DNA of 6,886 nt from NCBI GenBank assembly GCA_964603635.1, contig CAZRVH010000023.1:1-6886 (forward strand). The letters run 5' to 3'. This stretch comes from CAZRVH01 sp964603635. Lineage in GTDB: Bacteria; Patescibacteriota; Gracilibacteria; Peribacterales; Peribacteraceae. The notes beneath the pieces are model-generated. The model was not told the DNA's origin. It ran no database searches and was given only the letters and a program-made list of their open reading frames with translations. The stretch's first letter is position 1; each line of letters starts with the position of its first letter. The translations under genes and the position numbers were made by a program. Positions 1-5,354 of the stretch are shown here, in pieces.

Positions 1-365
1 AGGTGGATGACAGCGGACGCCGCGTGAAGAAGCGCGCCGCCGTGTTCGTGGAAGAGGCGCAGCGCCCGATGGCCATCGGAAAGAAGGGGCAGAACATCCG
101 CCTCGCCACCGAACTGACGGGCTACGAACTCGACATGTACAACTACGAGGAACTCCCCGCCTTCAAGGCGAAGCTCGCGGAAATCCGCGGAGGCGAACCG
201 ATGCACATGGCCGAGAGCGAGGTGCAGGAGATCGTGGCGGAAGGGGAGAAGAACCACGAAGCCGAGAAGCATGTGGAACCCGCCGAGCAGGAGGCCCCGG
301 CAGACAGCTCGCTCACGCCGACGGATGACCAGCCGCTGGAAGGCGAGGGGGCTGTGGTGGCATAA
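1..365 (+). CDS. nusA: Transcription factor NusA, C-terminal part (partial, 5' end outside window)
   Basis: NusA binds RNA polymerase and nascent RNA to modulate pausing, termination and antitermination. What is visible is the end of the second KH domain: the run AIGKKGQNIRLATELTGYELD (about residues 25-45 of the visible part), with the GKKGQN loop that contacts RNA and the following helix typical of NusA. Preceding residues VDDSGRRVKKRAAVFVEEAQRPMA fit the strand and helix before the KH loop. The reading frame is open to the window edge, and the GTG at 3 is an internal valine, not a start. After the KH domain comes an acidic, Glu/Ala/Pro-rich tail of about 60 residues with no visible domain. 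This lies where some NusA proteins carry acidic C-terminal repeats, but it does not resemble them. The gene ends at TAA 363-365 and is followed within 15 nt by a hairpin terminator, so no infB or rimP-type partner follows in this direction. Identity is secure; the tail is lineage-specific. Confidence 0.93.
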   Translation, partial: VDDSGRRVKKRAAVFVEEAQRPMAIGKKGQNIRLATELTGYELDMYNYEELPAFKAKLAEIRGGEPMHMAESEVQEIVAEGEKNHEAEKHVEPAEQEAPADSSLTPTDDQPLEGEGAVVA

Positions 366-379
366 GTAAATTGAATAAG

Positions 380-412
380 AAAAAGGGCAAGCCGAGGTGG
401 CCTGCCCTTTTT
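380..412. terminator. Bidirectional intrinsic terminator between nusA and the small minus-strand gene
   Basis: The arms AAAAAGGGCA (380-389) and TGCCCTTTTT (403-412) pair perfectly over 10 bp. Inside them GCC (391-393) pairs GGC (399-401) around a 5-nt GAGGT loop, with a single A/C mismatch between the two helices. Because the A-tract and T-tract belong to the stem, the structure reads as hairpin plus U-run on both strands. It can therefore serve nusA (+, stop at 365) and the convergent gene on the minus strand (stop at 431). Confidence 0.9.
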
Positions 413-430
413 GGCATCTTCGAGGAGGGT

Positions 431-721
431 TTATTCAGCCCAGACCTCCCCGTCCAGAACCGTTTCTGTAATCACTACCTTTTTGCGCTCGTCGAAGCCG
501 ATTTCCACTAACGCAAAACGCACAATCCTACCGAGGAAATCACGCGTACCCCTTGGACCATCGGAATAATTTGGAATAACAACAAGTACTTCGCCAGCAG
601 AGTTGCTGGTCGCGCTTCCGCCGATATTCTGGCAAAAGTTAGCAGCTAGGATTTCGCGGAATCGTGCAACACTTCCCAGTGTGATCTTCTTGGGAAGCGT
701 GCATTTATACAGGATGAACAT
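431..721 (-). CDS. Unrecognised 96-residue protein
   Basis: I do not recognise this family. The protein is 96 residues, mixed hydrophobic and charged, with no signal peptide or membrane segment. There are two cysteines (residues 7 and 30) without a metal-binding pattern. Alternating stretches such as EVLVVIPNY and RIVRFALVEIGF, then KKVVITETVL, suggest a small alpha/beta fold. The start at 721 is well supported: AGGAGG lies 9 nt upstream, and a near-consensus promoter lies about 40 nt further up. The gene is convergent with nusA and divergent from the exonuclease-helicase gene, so it stands alone. Base composition is visibly lower in GC than nusA and the exonuclease gene, and it is the only gene here with a strong Shine-Dalgarno. 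Both points suggest later acquisition. That it is a real gene is inferred from promoter, ribosome site and terminator all fitting; function is unknown. Confidence 0.72.
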   Translation of the reverse strand: MFILYKCTLPKKITLGSVARFREILAANFCQNIGGSATSNSAGEVLVVIPNYSDGPRGTRDFLGRIVRFALVEIGFDERKKVVITETVLDGEVWAE

Positions 722-730
722 GCTTGATTT

Positions 731-736
731 CCTCCT
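731..736 (-). promoter_or_regulatory. Strong Shine-Dalgarno site of the 96-residue gene
   Basis: Read on the minus strand, AGGAGG sits 9 nt before the ATG at 721-719. It fixes this start codon. No comparable site precedes the other complete genes in the window, so it is an exception here. Confidence 0.8.
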
Positions 737-768
737 ACGTTAGTGTGAATGATCTCTAAACATATAAT

Positions 769-796
769 ATTTTATAATTTATTTAGTTTTTGTCAA
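769..796 (-). promoter_or_regulatory. Sigma70-type promoter of the 96-residue gene
   Basis: On the minus strand a perfect -35 hexamer TTGACA (796-791) is followed after 16 nt by TAAAAT (774-769), one base from the TATAAT consensus, in an AT-rich stretch. Transcription would begin near 762, giving a leader of about 40 nt that contains the AGGAGG site. Overlapping TATAAT words on the + strand (763-768, 773-778) have no good -35 partner. Confidence 0.72.
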
Positions 797-835
797 TCAG
801 TGAAATTTAGCGTCCTCTTACCTCTCAAAAACCGC

Positions 836-841
836 TACCAT
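836..841 (+). promoter_or_regulatory. Possible -10 element directly upstream of the exonuclease-helicase gene (weak)
   Basis: TACCAT matches the -10 consensus at 4 of 6 positions and lies 6 nt before the ATG at 848. This resembles the leaderless arrangement of other genes in the window. No convincing -35 is seen. The alternative is a longer leader from the TATAAT words at 763-778. Confidence 0.3.
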
Positions 842-847
842 ACGGTC

Positions 848-3262
848 ATGCGCTTGCCCCCGTTGCCCTTCACCGTCTTCGATACCGAAACGACGGGATT
901 CGTCCCAAGGACGCACCATATCATCGAGTTCGCGTCCATGACGGCGCGCGGCGGGGAAGTCGTGGATGAATACGAACAGCTGCTAAGCGTGGACGGGGAC
1001 ATCCCCCCGCATGTCCAAGTCCTCACGCACATCAAGCCGGAGGATATCGCGGGCAAGCCGACGTTCGAAGCATGCATGGACGAGATGACGAAACGCATCG
1101 GGGAAGACACGCTGCTCGTGGGACAGAACCTGGGGTATGACCTGGGCATGATGCGCGGCGATGGAATCGACCTGACGAACAGGCCGTGGATCGATACCTC
1201 CATGCTGGCCTCCGTCGTGTTCCCGGAGTTCGAAAGCTACTCGCTCCAGTACATGAGCAATTATTTGGAATTGAACCACGCCCCCGCGCACCGCGCGCTG
1301 GGCGACGTGCGCGCCACCACGGAATTGCTGGGCCATATTTGGGAGAGACTCCTGGAACTCTCGGCGGAGGAACTGGCCTTCGCGAAGGGCATCATGGAGC
1401 GCTCCAGCGAAGGCTACAAAATACTCTTCGCCGCGCTGCCGCCGGAGGGAGGAAAGGGCGCGACGTGGATCAAGAACGTTTCAACGAAGAAGATTCAGAA
1501 AGACGTACCCGTCCTTCCGTTGCCGACGCCGACGCCCGGCCACATCGCATTGCTCGAGGAGAGCTTGGATCCGGCCACCATCCAGAGCGCCATCAACGCG
1601 GCCTCCGCGGACGGCTCCATGACGCACTGGATCGCGGTGAAGAACCTGGAGGGAACGTTGCGCCGCGTCACGCTGCCGGACAACGTCCGCGCCATCCATC
1701 CGCCGTCACTCCTCGCGGATCCGGATGCCGTCAAAGCCCTCCTGGCACAGGAGGCCTTCACGTCGGATGAGGCGTCGCTCGCGCTCAAACTACAATGGTT
1801 CGCACCCCGCACGCGTAACGACGTGGCGCTCCATGGAGGGGAGAAAGACGTATGGGGAGGCAAGATCGCCTGCACGCATACGAGCCCCGCGTACACCTCG
1901 CAATTCAAGGAGAAGGCCGCGGCATTCGTGATAGACCACCGCCAGCTGTTCGGGCTGCTGTCCGCCAAGGAGCACGCCTCCGCCGAAAGATTGAGCGAGA
2001 ACGCGCACATCATCATCGACGACGCCTCCATGCTGGAGGACACCGCCACGAAGGCCTACGGCATCGAGTGCTTCCTGGACGATGTCCGCGGCGCATCCCT
2101 CGGCAACGACAGATTGATGGCCTTCACGGACCTCCTGATGCTGTGGGCCGAGAAGATCCGCGGCATGGAGGAAACGCACTACCTCACCCAGGCGGATTAC
2201 GACCGTCCGGAGACGCTCGCCATGATCCAATCTTTGGAGGAATTCCTGGCGGACACCGCGCTGCCCGATCAAACCCGCGACCAACTCACGAAAGTCCGCT
2301 CCCTCCTGACGAAAAACCTCCTGAAGGAGCAGATCGTCTGGACCGAGCGCAGGATGAACGGAAGCCTGTCCCTCAACGCGGCGCCGCTGCACATCGACCT
2401 GCTGCTGAAAGTCGACCTGTACGACCGTTACCCGACGACGCTTCTCATTCCGCAGGGAACCGGCGGCAAACTGGCGGAGATGGTCCCGGCCCGCATGCCC
2501 GCGGACCTTATCAGCATGAACGAGACGCATCCGTACCTCTGCAAAATACGTTTCCCACAGGACGAAACGCTGAAGGACTTCTTCGCCAACCCGCCGGCGG
2601 GCAAGACGATCATCCTGGCGGGTAGCAAGAGGATCATCGAACAGGCGTTCATCGACCATATGGAACGATTCGAGAAAGAGGGCATCACGCTCATCTGCCA
2701 GGGACTGGGAGGGGGAACGGGACGCATGGAGAGCGACTTCGCCGCTGCGCAGGGCACGGCTATCTGGATGCTCACGCCGTGGATGTACGAAGGCATCGAC
2801 CAACCCGAGGGCACCGTGGATCGTTTGATCATCGACACCCTCCCCTTCGACCATCCGAACCACCCCATCGCGAGCCGCAGAAAAGAACACTATAACAACG
2901 GCTTCGAGGAATACCTGCTGCCGCGCGTGCAGCACCGCCTGTTCCGCCTCCTCAGGACGTTCTGCAGGCATCGCAAACCGGAAGGAAGTGAAGTCGTGTT
3001 GATCGACAAACGCCTGCACGAGAAATCGTACGGGACGAAGCTGATGAATTACCTGTCGATTTTTGCGGACCAGGCTTCGTTCTCCGATGGAGAACTACGC
3101 CCGGCAAGGGAGGGGGAGATTGGCGAGGGGGTGGGGGGTGGGGCGTCGGAGGAAAAGAAATCAAAGAAGCCAATGAGTCCGAAGAAAAAGAAGGACCCCA
3201 CTTCGCCCCGTAATGCGGGGCTACGAGGGGCAAGTGACGGGCAGCTTCAAATGCCCCTTTAA
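848..3262 (+). CDS. DnaQ-type 3'-5' exonuclease fused to a degenerate DinG-like helicase
   Basis: An 804-residue protein. Residues 8-170 are a DEDDh exonuclease with every catalytic residue visible: ExoI FDTETTG (D12, E14), ExoII GQNLGYDLG (D98) and ExoIII HRALGD (H148, D153). It should remove nucleotides from 3' ends using two metal ions. Residues ~200-740 follow the DinG (XPD-like superfamily 2) layout: FVIDHRQLF (360-368), a DEAH-box relic IIIDDAS (388-394), a motif-IV-like strand GKTIILAGSKR (585-595), the well-kept motif V region MYEGIDQPEG to LPFDHP (646-670), and VVLIDKRLHEKSYG (716-729). No Walker A motif is found, DEAH has become DDAS, only one Cys remains where DinG has an iron-sulfur cluster, and motif VI keeps R700 and R703 but has lost its Gln and both Gly. 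The fusion order matches Firmicute DinG proteins; S. aureus DinG is known to act as a nuclease rather than a helicase. Start 848 is chosen because MRLPPLPFTVFDTETTG is the natural domain beginning and the 33 codons upstream overlap a divergent promoter. Residues 742-804 are a repeat-derived tail. Likely role: DNA repair or end trimming. Confidence 0.85.
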   Translation: MRLPPLPFTVFDTETTGFVPRTHHIIEFASMTARGGEVVDEYEQLLSVDGDIPPHVQVLTHIKPEDIAGKPTFEACMDEMTKRIGEDTLLVGQNLGYDLGMMRGDGIDLTNRPWIDTSMLASVVFPEFESYSLQYMSNYLELNHAPAHRALGDVRATTELLGHIWERLLELSAEELAFAKGIMERSSEGYKILFAALPPEGGKGATWIKNVSTKKIQKDVPVLPLPTPTPGHIALLEESLDPATIQSAINAASADGSMTHWIAVKNLEGTLRRVTLPDNVRAIHPPSLLADPDAVKALLAQEAFTSDEASLALKLQWFAPRTRNDVALHGGEKDVWGGKIACTHTSPAYTSQFKEKAAAFVIDHRQLFGLLSAKEHASAERLSENAHIIIDDASMLEDTATKAYGIECFLDDVRGASLGNDRLMAFTDLLMLWAEKIRGMEETHYLTQADYDRPETLAMIQSLEEFLADTALPDQTRDQLTKVRSLLTKNLLKEQIVWTERRMNGSLSLNAAPLHIDLLLKVDLYDRYPTTLLIPQGTGGKLAEMVPARMPADLISMNETHPYLCKIRFPQDETLKDFFANPPAGKTIILAGSKRIIEQAFIDHMERFEKEGITLICQGLGGGTGRMESDFAAAQGTAIWMLTPWMYEGIDQPEGTVDRLIIDTLPFDHPNHPIASRRKEHYNNGFEEYLLPRVQHRLFRLLRTFCRHRKPEGSEVVLIDKRLHEKSYGTKLMNYLSIFADQASFSDGELRPAREGEIGEGVGGGASEEKKSKKPMSPKKKKDPTSPRNAGLRGASDGQLQMPL
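3102..3143 (+). repeat. G-rich low-complexity tract inside the 3' end of the exonuclease-helicase gene
   Basis: Five G-runs (3108-3110, 3112-3116, 3127-3131, 3133-3138, 3140-3143) are separated by 1-, 10-, 1- and 1-nt spacers, so a G-quadruplex with one long loop is possible on the coding strand. It encodes the Gly/Glu-rich residues ~753-766, beyond the conserved helicase end. The composition resembles an intergenic repeat more than coding sequence. Confidence 0.6.
3202..3237 (+). repeat. Dispersed palindromic repeat, copy inside the C-terminal tail
   Basis: TTCGCC, then TGCGGGGCTACG, then GGGGCAAGTGA in this order match the repeats at 5930-5963 and 6760-6793, allowing small insertions. It contains a 6-bp hairpin, GCCCCG (3205-3210) with CGGGGC (3216-3221) and a 5-nt loop. 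Here it is translated as the last residues of the fusion protein. Confidence 0.6.
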
Positions 3263-3269
3263 ACAGGGT

Positions 3270-3293
3270 CATGGTGAGGCCCGTCGAACCGTG
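3270..3293 (+). repeat. Small hairpin after the exonuclease-helicase stop
   Basis: CATGGT (3270-3275) pairs with ACCGTG (3288-3293), with one G-T pair. A second small stem follows directly: TCTTTG (3294-3299) with CAAAGA (3303-3308). The words GTCATGGTGAG and GTCGAACC resemble a dispersed intergenic repeat seen widely in bacteria (recalled, not searched). With the hairpin at 3316-3377 this fills the convergent gap. Confidence 0.45.
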
Positions 3294-3315
3294 TCTTTGT
3301 GACAAAGAAATAAAA

Positions 3316-3377
3316 GCAATCAACGGAATCAAGGATTAAATAGGGTCATCCTTTCTTACTTTGATTCCCTTGATTGC
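3316..3377 (-). terminator. Long inverted repeat, likely terminator of the minus-strand gene at 3390-3725
   Basis: GCAATCAACGGAATCAAGG (3316-3334) and CTTTGATTCCCTTGATTGC (3359-3377) pair at 17 of 19 positions (one further G-T, one C-C) around a 24-nt loop. On the minus strand the hairpin is followed by a T-rich run (complement of 3304-3315), as in an intrinsic terminator. On the + strand no T-run follows, so for the exonuclease gene it could only act as a 3'-end stabiliser or weak terminator. Confidence 0.6.
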
Positions 3378-3389
3378 CTTTCCACGAAA

Positions 3390-3725
3390 TCATTCGGCAA
3401 CCGACCGCTCCGGAACAGCACACGTCACGCCCCTGTCTTCGCCGTAGTCGTTGCATCCGGGAGGCGTTTCGCACTGCGTCGCCTTGCCGTTCCTGTAGAG
3501 GATGTAGCGGGGCTTGTCGTCCGCGCACTGCACGGCGCAGGCATGGGGCTCCATGAACGATCCTCCGAAGTCGTAGTCGACGACGATCGGGTCGCCGATG
3601 CAGGATTCTTCTCTCGTGGGAGTGACACCGGGCAGAGGCCCTTCCGGCAAAAACGCCTGCACGACGATGATCAGGAGGATCCCTCCCAGTACTCCGCCAA
3701 TGGCGTAGGGCATGCGGTCGTGCAT
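3390..3725 (-). CDS. Small membrane-anchored cysteine-rich protein, unknown function
   Basis: A 111-residue protein not assigned to any family I know. Residues 6-26 form one hydrophobic segment (PYAIGGVLGGILLIIVVQAF) directly after a short charged N-terminus, so it is a signal anchor with the rest probably outside the membrane. The remainder carries six cysteines (42, 63, 67, 85, 91, 102), an even number consistent with three disulfides, and is rich in Pro, Gly and acidic residues. The start at 3725 is chosen over the upstream ATG at 3812: TATACT ends exactly 7 nt before it, and the 29 upstream codons would cross a palindromic repeat. Met5 (3713) is an alternative start. It ends at TGA 3390-3392 and is followed by a terminator-like hairpin. 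It lies downstream of, and on the same strand as, the sugar transferase, but has its own promoter and 124 nt of repeats between. Envelope role is inference only. Confidence 0.62.
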   Translation of the reverse strand: MHDRMPYAIGGVLGGILLIIVVQAFLPEGPLPGVTPTREESCIGDPIVVDYDFGGSFMEPHACAVQCADDKPRYILYRNGKATQCETPPGCNDYGEDRGVTCAVPERSVAE

Positions 3726-3732
3726 GGCCAAA

Positions 3733-3738
3733 AGTATA
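3733..3738 (-). promoter_or_regulatory. -10 element of the cysteine-rich membrane protein gene, leaderless arrangement
   Basis: Minus-strand TATACT (3738-3733) is 5 of 6 to consensus and leaves 7 nt before the ATG at 3725, placing the expected transcription start on or next to the A of ATG. No Shine-Dalgarno is present, and the -35 region has no good match. Confidence 0.6.
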
Positions 3739-3764
3739 TCGCCTAAGAAGCGAAGAAGCCAGAC

Positions 3765-3800
3765 GCGTGTCACACTGAGCGTAGACGAAGTGCGACACGC
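3765..3800. repeat. Palindromic repeat hairpin 1, loop complementary to hairpin 2
   Basis: GCGTGTC (3765-3771) pairs with GACACGC (3794-3800); after one mismatch CACT (3773-3776) pairs with AGTG (3789-3792). The 12-nt loop GAGCGTAGACGA (3777-3788) is the exact reverse complement of the loop of the hairpin at 3811-3851. Confidence 0.75.
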
Positions 3801-3810
3801 ACTTTCGATC

Positions 3811-3851
3811 AATTGTGCCTATCCCTCGTCTACGCTCGGGATGACACAATT
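3811..3851. repeat. Palindromic repeat hairpin 2, overlapping the sugar transferase stop codon
   Basis: AATTGTG (3811-3817) pairs with CACAATT (3845-3851), and inside it ATCCC (3821-3825) pairs with GGGAT (3838-3842) around the 12-nt loop TCGTCTACGCTC (3826-3837). The right arm overlaps the TAA of the minus-strand sugar transferase, so the hairpin forms at the very end of that message and may stabilise or terminate it. No T-run follows. Confidence 0.72.
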
Positions 3852-5241
3852 AATCCGCCCCCTTCCTGCCGCACACCACCACGAGCGTCCTCCACAAAAT
3901 CCACACGTCCATCACCAGGGACCATTCCTCGATGTACTGCAGGTCCAGGGACACTTCTTCATCGAACTTCAGATCCGACCGACCCGATACCTGTGCCAAA
4001 CCTGTCAGGCCCGGCTTCACCGCGAACACGCGCCTCTGGTAATCGCTATAAAGCTTCACTTCCTCGGGCAGGTGCGGGCGCGGCCCGACGAGCGACATAT
4101 GGCCGAAGAAGATATTCAGGAGCTGCGGCAGTTCGTCGATGGACCATCGGCGCAGAAACGCGCCGAGCGGCGTGATGCGCGGATCGTTCTTCACCTTGAA
4201 CAACGGCCCGTCGGTGCGGTGGTTCAGTTCCTGCAGGTCTTCCTTGCGCTGGTCGGCGTCCCTGATCATCGAACGGAACTTCAGGACGGGGATGCGCCTG
4301 CGCCCCTGTTCGCCCACGCGCGTGGAGACGTACAGGACGGGGAAGCCGCTCGTGGCGACCACGGCAATCGCGATGCCGATAAGGAAGGGGGAGAGGATGA
4401 TCAGCGCCAGGCCGCTCACGACGATATCGAAAAGCCGCTTGAAGATGCGGCCCCAGCCGTCCAGCGGGGTCGGGGTGAAGCGCAGCATGGGAATGAGGCC
4501 CAGGCGTTCGATGGAGAGTTGCCGCGGCACGTCGATGAATACGGGAGGGAGGAAGGCGTAGCCGATATGATTGCTGCGGCAGTACTCGATGAGGCGCATC
4601 GTACCTTCGTCATCGGGACTCGGATCCGTTTCCAAGACCAAGTCGATGTCGTCTTTTCGATCCCTCTCCTGCAAGGCGTCAAATGACTGTACATGGCCCA
4701 GGTACGAGTAGCGCAGGTCATCCTCAAGCGTCTTGCGGGCGCTTTCCGCAAGGTCGTGTCGACCGATGGACAAGACGTAGCGCACGCCGATGCCGCGGCG
4801 CAGGAGATGGCGCTGTAAAAGCGTAAGGCACGAACGCAAGGCCGCGACGAACAACGTAATGAAGAAGAGCGAATGGATGAGCAAAATACGGGAGTAGAAG
4901 AGCTGCTTCACGACGAGGAAGTACCAAGCCATGACGAACACCAGCCACAGCACGCCGGCGAGCATGATGTTGCCGATCTCGTTCCACGCGCCCGTCGTCA
5001 GCTGCAGCGCGTACATCCGGAGGAACGACGCGATCATGAGGAACAGGCATACGCCCGGGATCACGAAGTACTCGATGTAGTACGCAAACGGGGGCAGGCC
5101 CGACTGCTCCAGGAGCTGCACGCCCGGGATGAGGTCCACGTTGGCCTGGCGCAGCTTGTAGCTGAGCACCAGCGCGGCGAACACGGCCAGCGCGTCCAGG
5201 GGAACGCGCAGCGCACCGAAGAGGGCTTCGGACTTTTTCAT
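3850..5241 (-). CDS. Polyprenyl-phosphate sugar-1-phosphate transferase (WbaP/WcaJ type)
   Basis: This enzyme transfers a sugar-1-phosphate from a nucleotide sugar to undecaprenyl phosphate on the inner face of the membrane, the first step of capsule, exopolysaccharide or O-unit synthesis. The 463-residue length fits full-length family members. About four N-terminal membrane segments lie near residues 12-30, 52-75, 91-112 and 117-140. A soluble linker (~150-265) resembles the nucleotide-binding-like domain of these proteins. The catalytic part begins with KRLFDIVVSGLALI (268-281) and the membrane-inserting helix at 272-297. The signature blocks KFRSM (321-325), DPRITPLG (353-360), the DE catalytic pair in SIDELPQLLN (367-376), SLVGPRP (383-389) and KPGLTGLAQVSGR (409-421) are all intact. 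The start at 5241 is preferred to the ATG at 5265 because TATACT lies 8 nt before it and falls inside the longer reading frame. The donor sugar cannot be told from sequence. No other polysaccharide gene is in the window, so it may act with a distant cluster. Confidence 0.93.
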   Translation of the reverse strand: MKKSEALFGALRVPLDALAVFAALVLSYKLRQANVDLIPGVQLLEQSGLPPFAYYIEYFVIPGVCLFLMIASFLRMYALQLTTGAWNEIGNIMLAGVLWLVFVMAWYFLVVKQLFYSRILLIHSLFFITLFVAALRSCLTLLQRHLLRRGIGVRYVLSIGRHDLAESARKTLEDDLRYSYLGHVQSFDALQERDRKDDIDLVLETDPSPDDEGTMRLIEYCRSNHIGYAFLPPVFIDVPRQLSIERLGLIPMLRFTPTPLDGWGRIFKRLFDIVVSGLALIILSPFLIGIAIAVVATSGFPVLYVSTRVGEQGRRRIPVLKFRSMIRDADQRKEDLQELNHRTDGPLFKVKNDPRITPLGAFLRRWSIDELPQLLNIFFGHMSLVGPRPHLPEEVKLYSDYQRRVFAVKPGLTGLAQVSGRSDLKFDEEVSLDLQYIEEWSLVMDVWILWRTLVVVCGRKGAD

Positions 5242-5249
5242 GTGGGGAG

Positions 5250-5255
5250 AGTATA
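5250..5255 (-). promoter_or_regulatory. -10 element of the sugar transferase gene, leaderless arrangement
   Basis: Minus-strand TATACT (5255-5250) leaves 8 nt before the ATG at 5241. Transcription would start at about the start codon. No Shine-Dalgarno is visible, and -35 matches are weak (for example TTTCGC at 16 nt). Confidence 0.6.
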
Positions 5256-5293
5256 GCGGAAGCATTCATATGCGAAAATATTGCCTAAAATTA

Positions 5294-5311
5294 CTTTTAA
5301 AGCTTTACAAG
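5294..5311. promoter_or_regulatory. 18-bp dyad in the divergent promoter region, possible operator
   Basis: CTTTTAAAGCTTTACAAG is symmetrical at 8 of 9 base-pair positions, with the perfect core TAAAGCTTTA (5298-5307). It lies upstream of both the sugar transferase and the 175-residue gene promoters, a typical place for a shared regulator site. The AT-rich surroundings make chance symmetry possible. Confidence 0.3.
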
Positions 5312-5318
5312 CCTATAT

Positions 5319-5346
5319 TTGCTATTATTATAAATTATTGTATAGT
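5319..5346 (+). promoter_or_regulatory. Promoter of the 175-residue gene, leaderless arrangement
   Basis: TTGCTA (5319-5324, 4 of 6 to the -35 consensus), a 16-nt spacer and TATAGT (5341-5346, 5 of 6 to the -10 consensus) are followed by 8 nt and the ATG at 5355. Transcription should start at or within a base or two of the start codon. No Shine-Dalgarno is present. Confidence 0.6.
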
Positions 5347-5354
5347 AAATTTGT

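Noticed and set aside
672..697. Inverted repeat CTTCCCA/TGGGAAG near the start of the 96-residue gene
   Set aside because: It is only 7 bp with a 12-nt loop, inside coding sequence and clear of the ribosome site; chance is a sufficient explanation.
749..847. Upstream extension of the exonuclease-helicase gene to an ATG at 749
   Set aside because: The 33 extra codons are AT-rich, lie in a divergent promoter region (TTGACA/TAAAAT on the minus strand), and precede the natural start of the exonuclease domain.
1790..3019. A 409-codon open frame on the minus strand inside the exonuclease-helicase gene
   Set aside because: It is antisense to a gene with clear conserved domains; the translation is Arg/Val/Glu-rich without any recognisable motif, as expected of a shadow in GC-rich DNA.
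3726..3812. Longer start (ATG at 3812) for the cysteine-rich membrane protein
   Set aside because: The extension would cover the -10 element and palindromic hairpin 1; the ATG at 3725 is placed exactly for the promoter and puts the membrane segment at the N-terminus.
3712..4686. A 324-codon open frame on the plus strand over the sugar transferase
   Set aside because: It is antisense to strongly conserved transferase blocks and crosses two palindromic repeats; no domain is recognisable.
5242..5265. Longer start (ATG at 5265) for the sugar transferase
   Set aside because: The extra eight codons contain the TATACT -10 element, and the natural N-terminus MKKSEALF begins at 5241.
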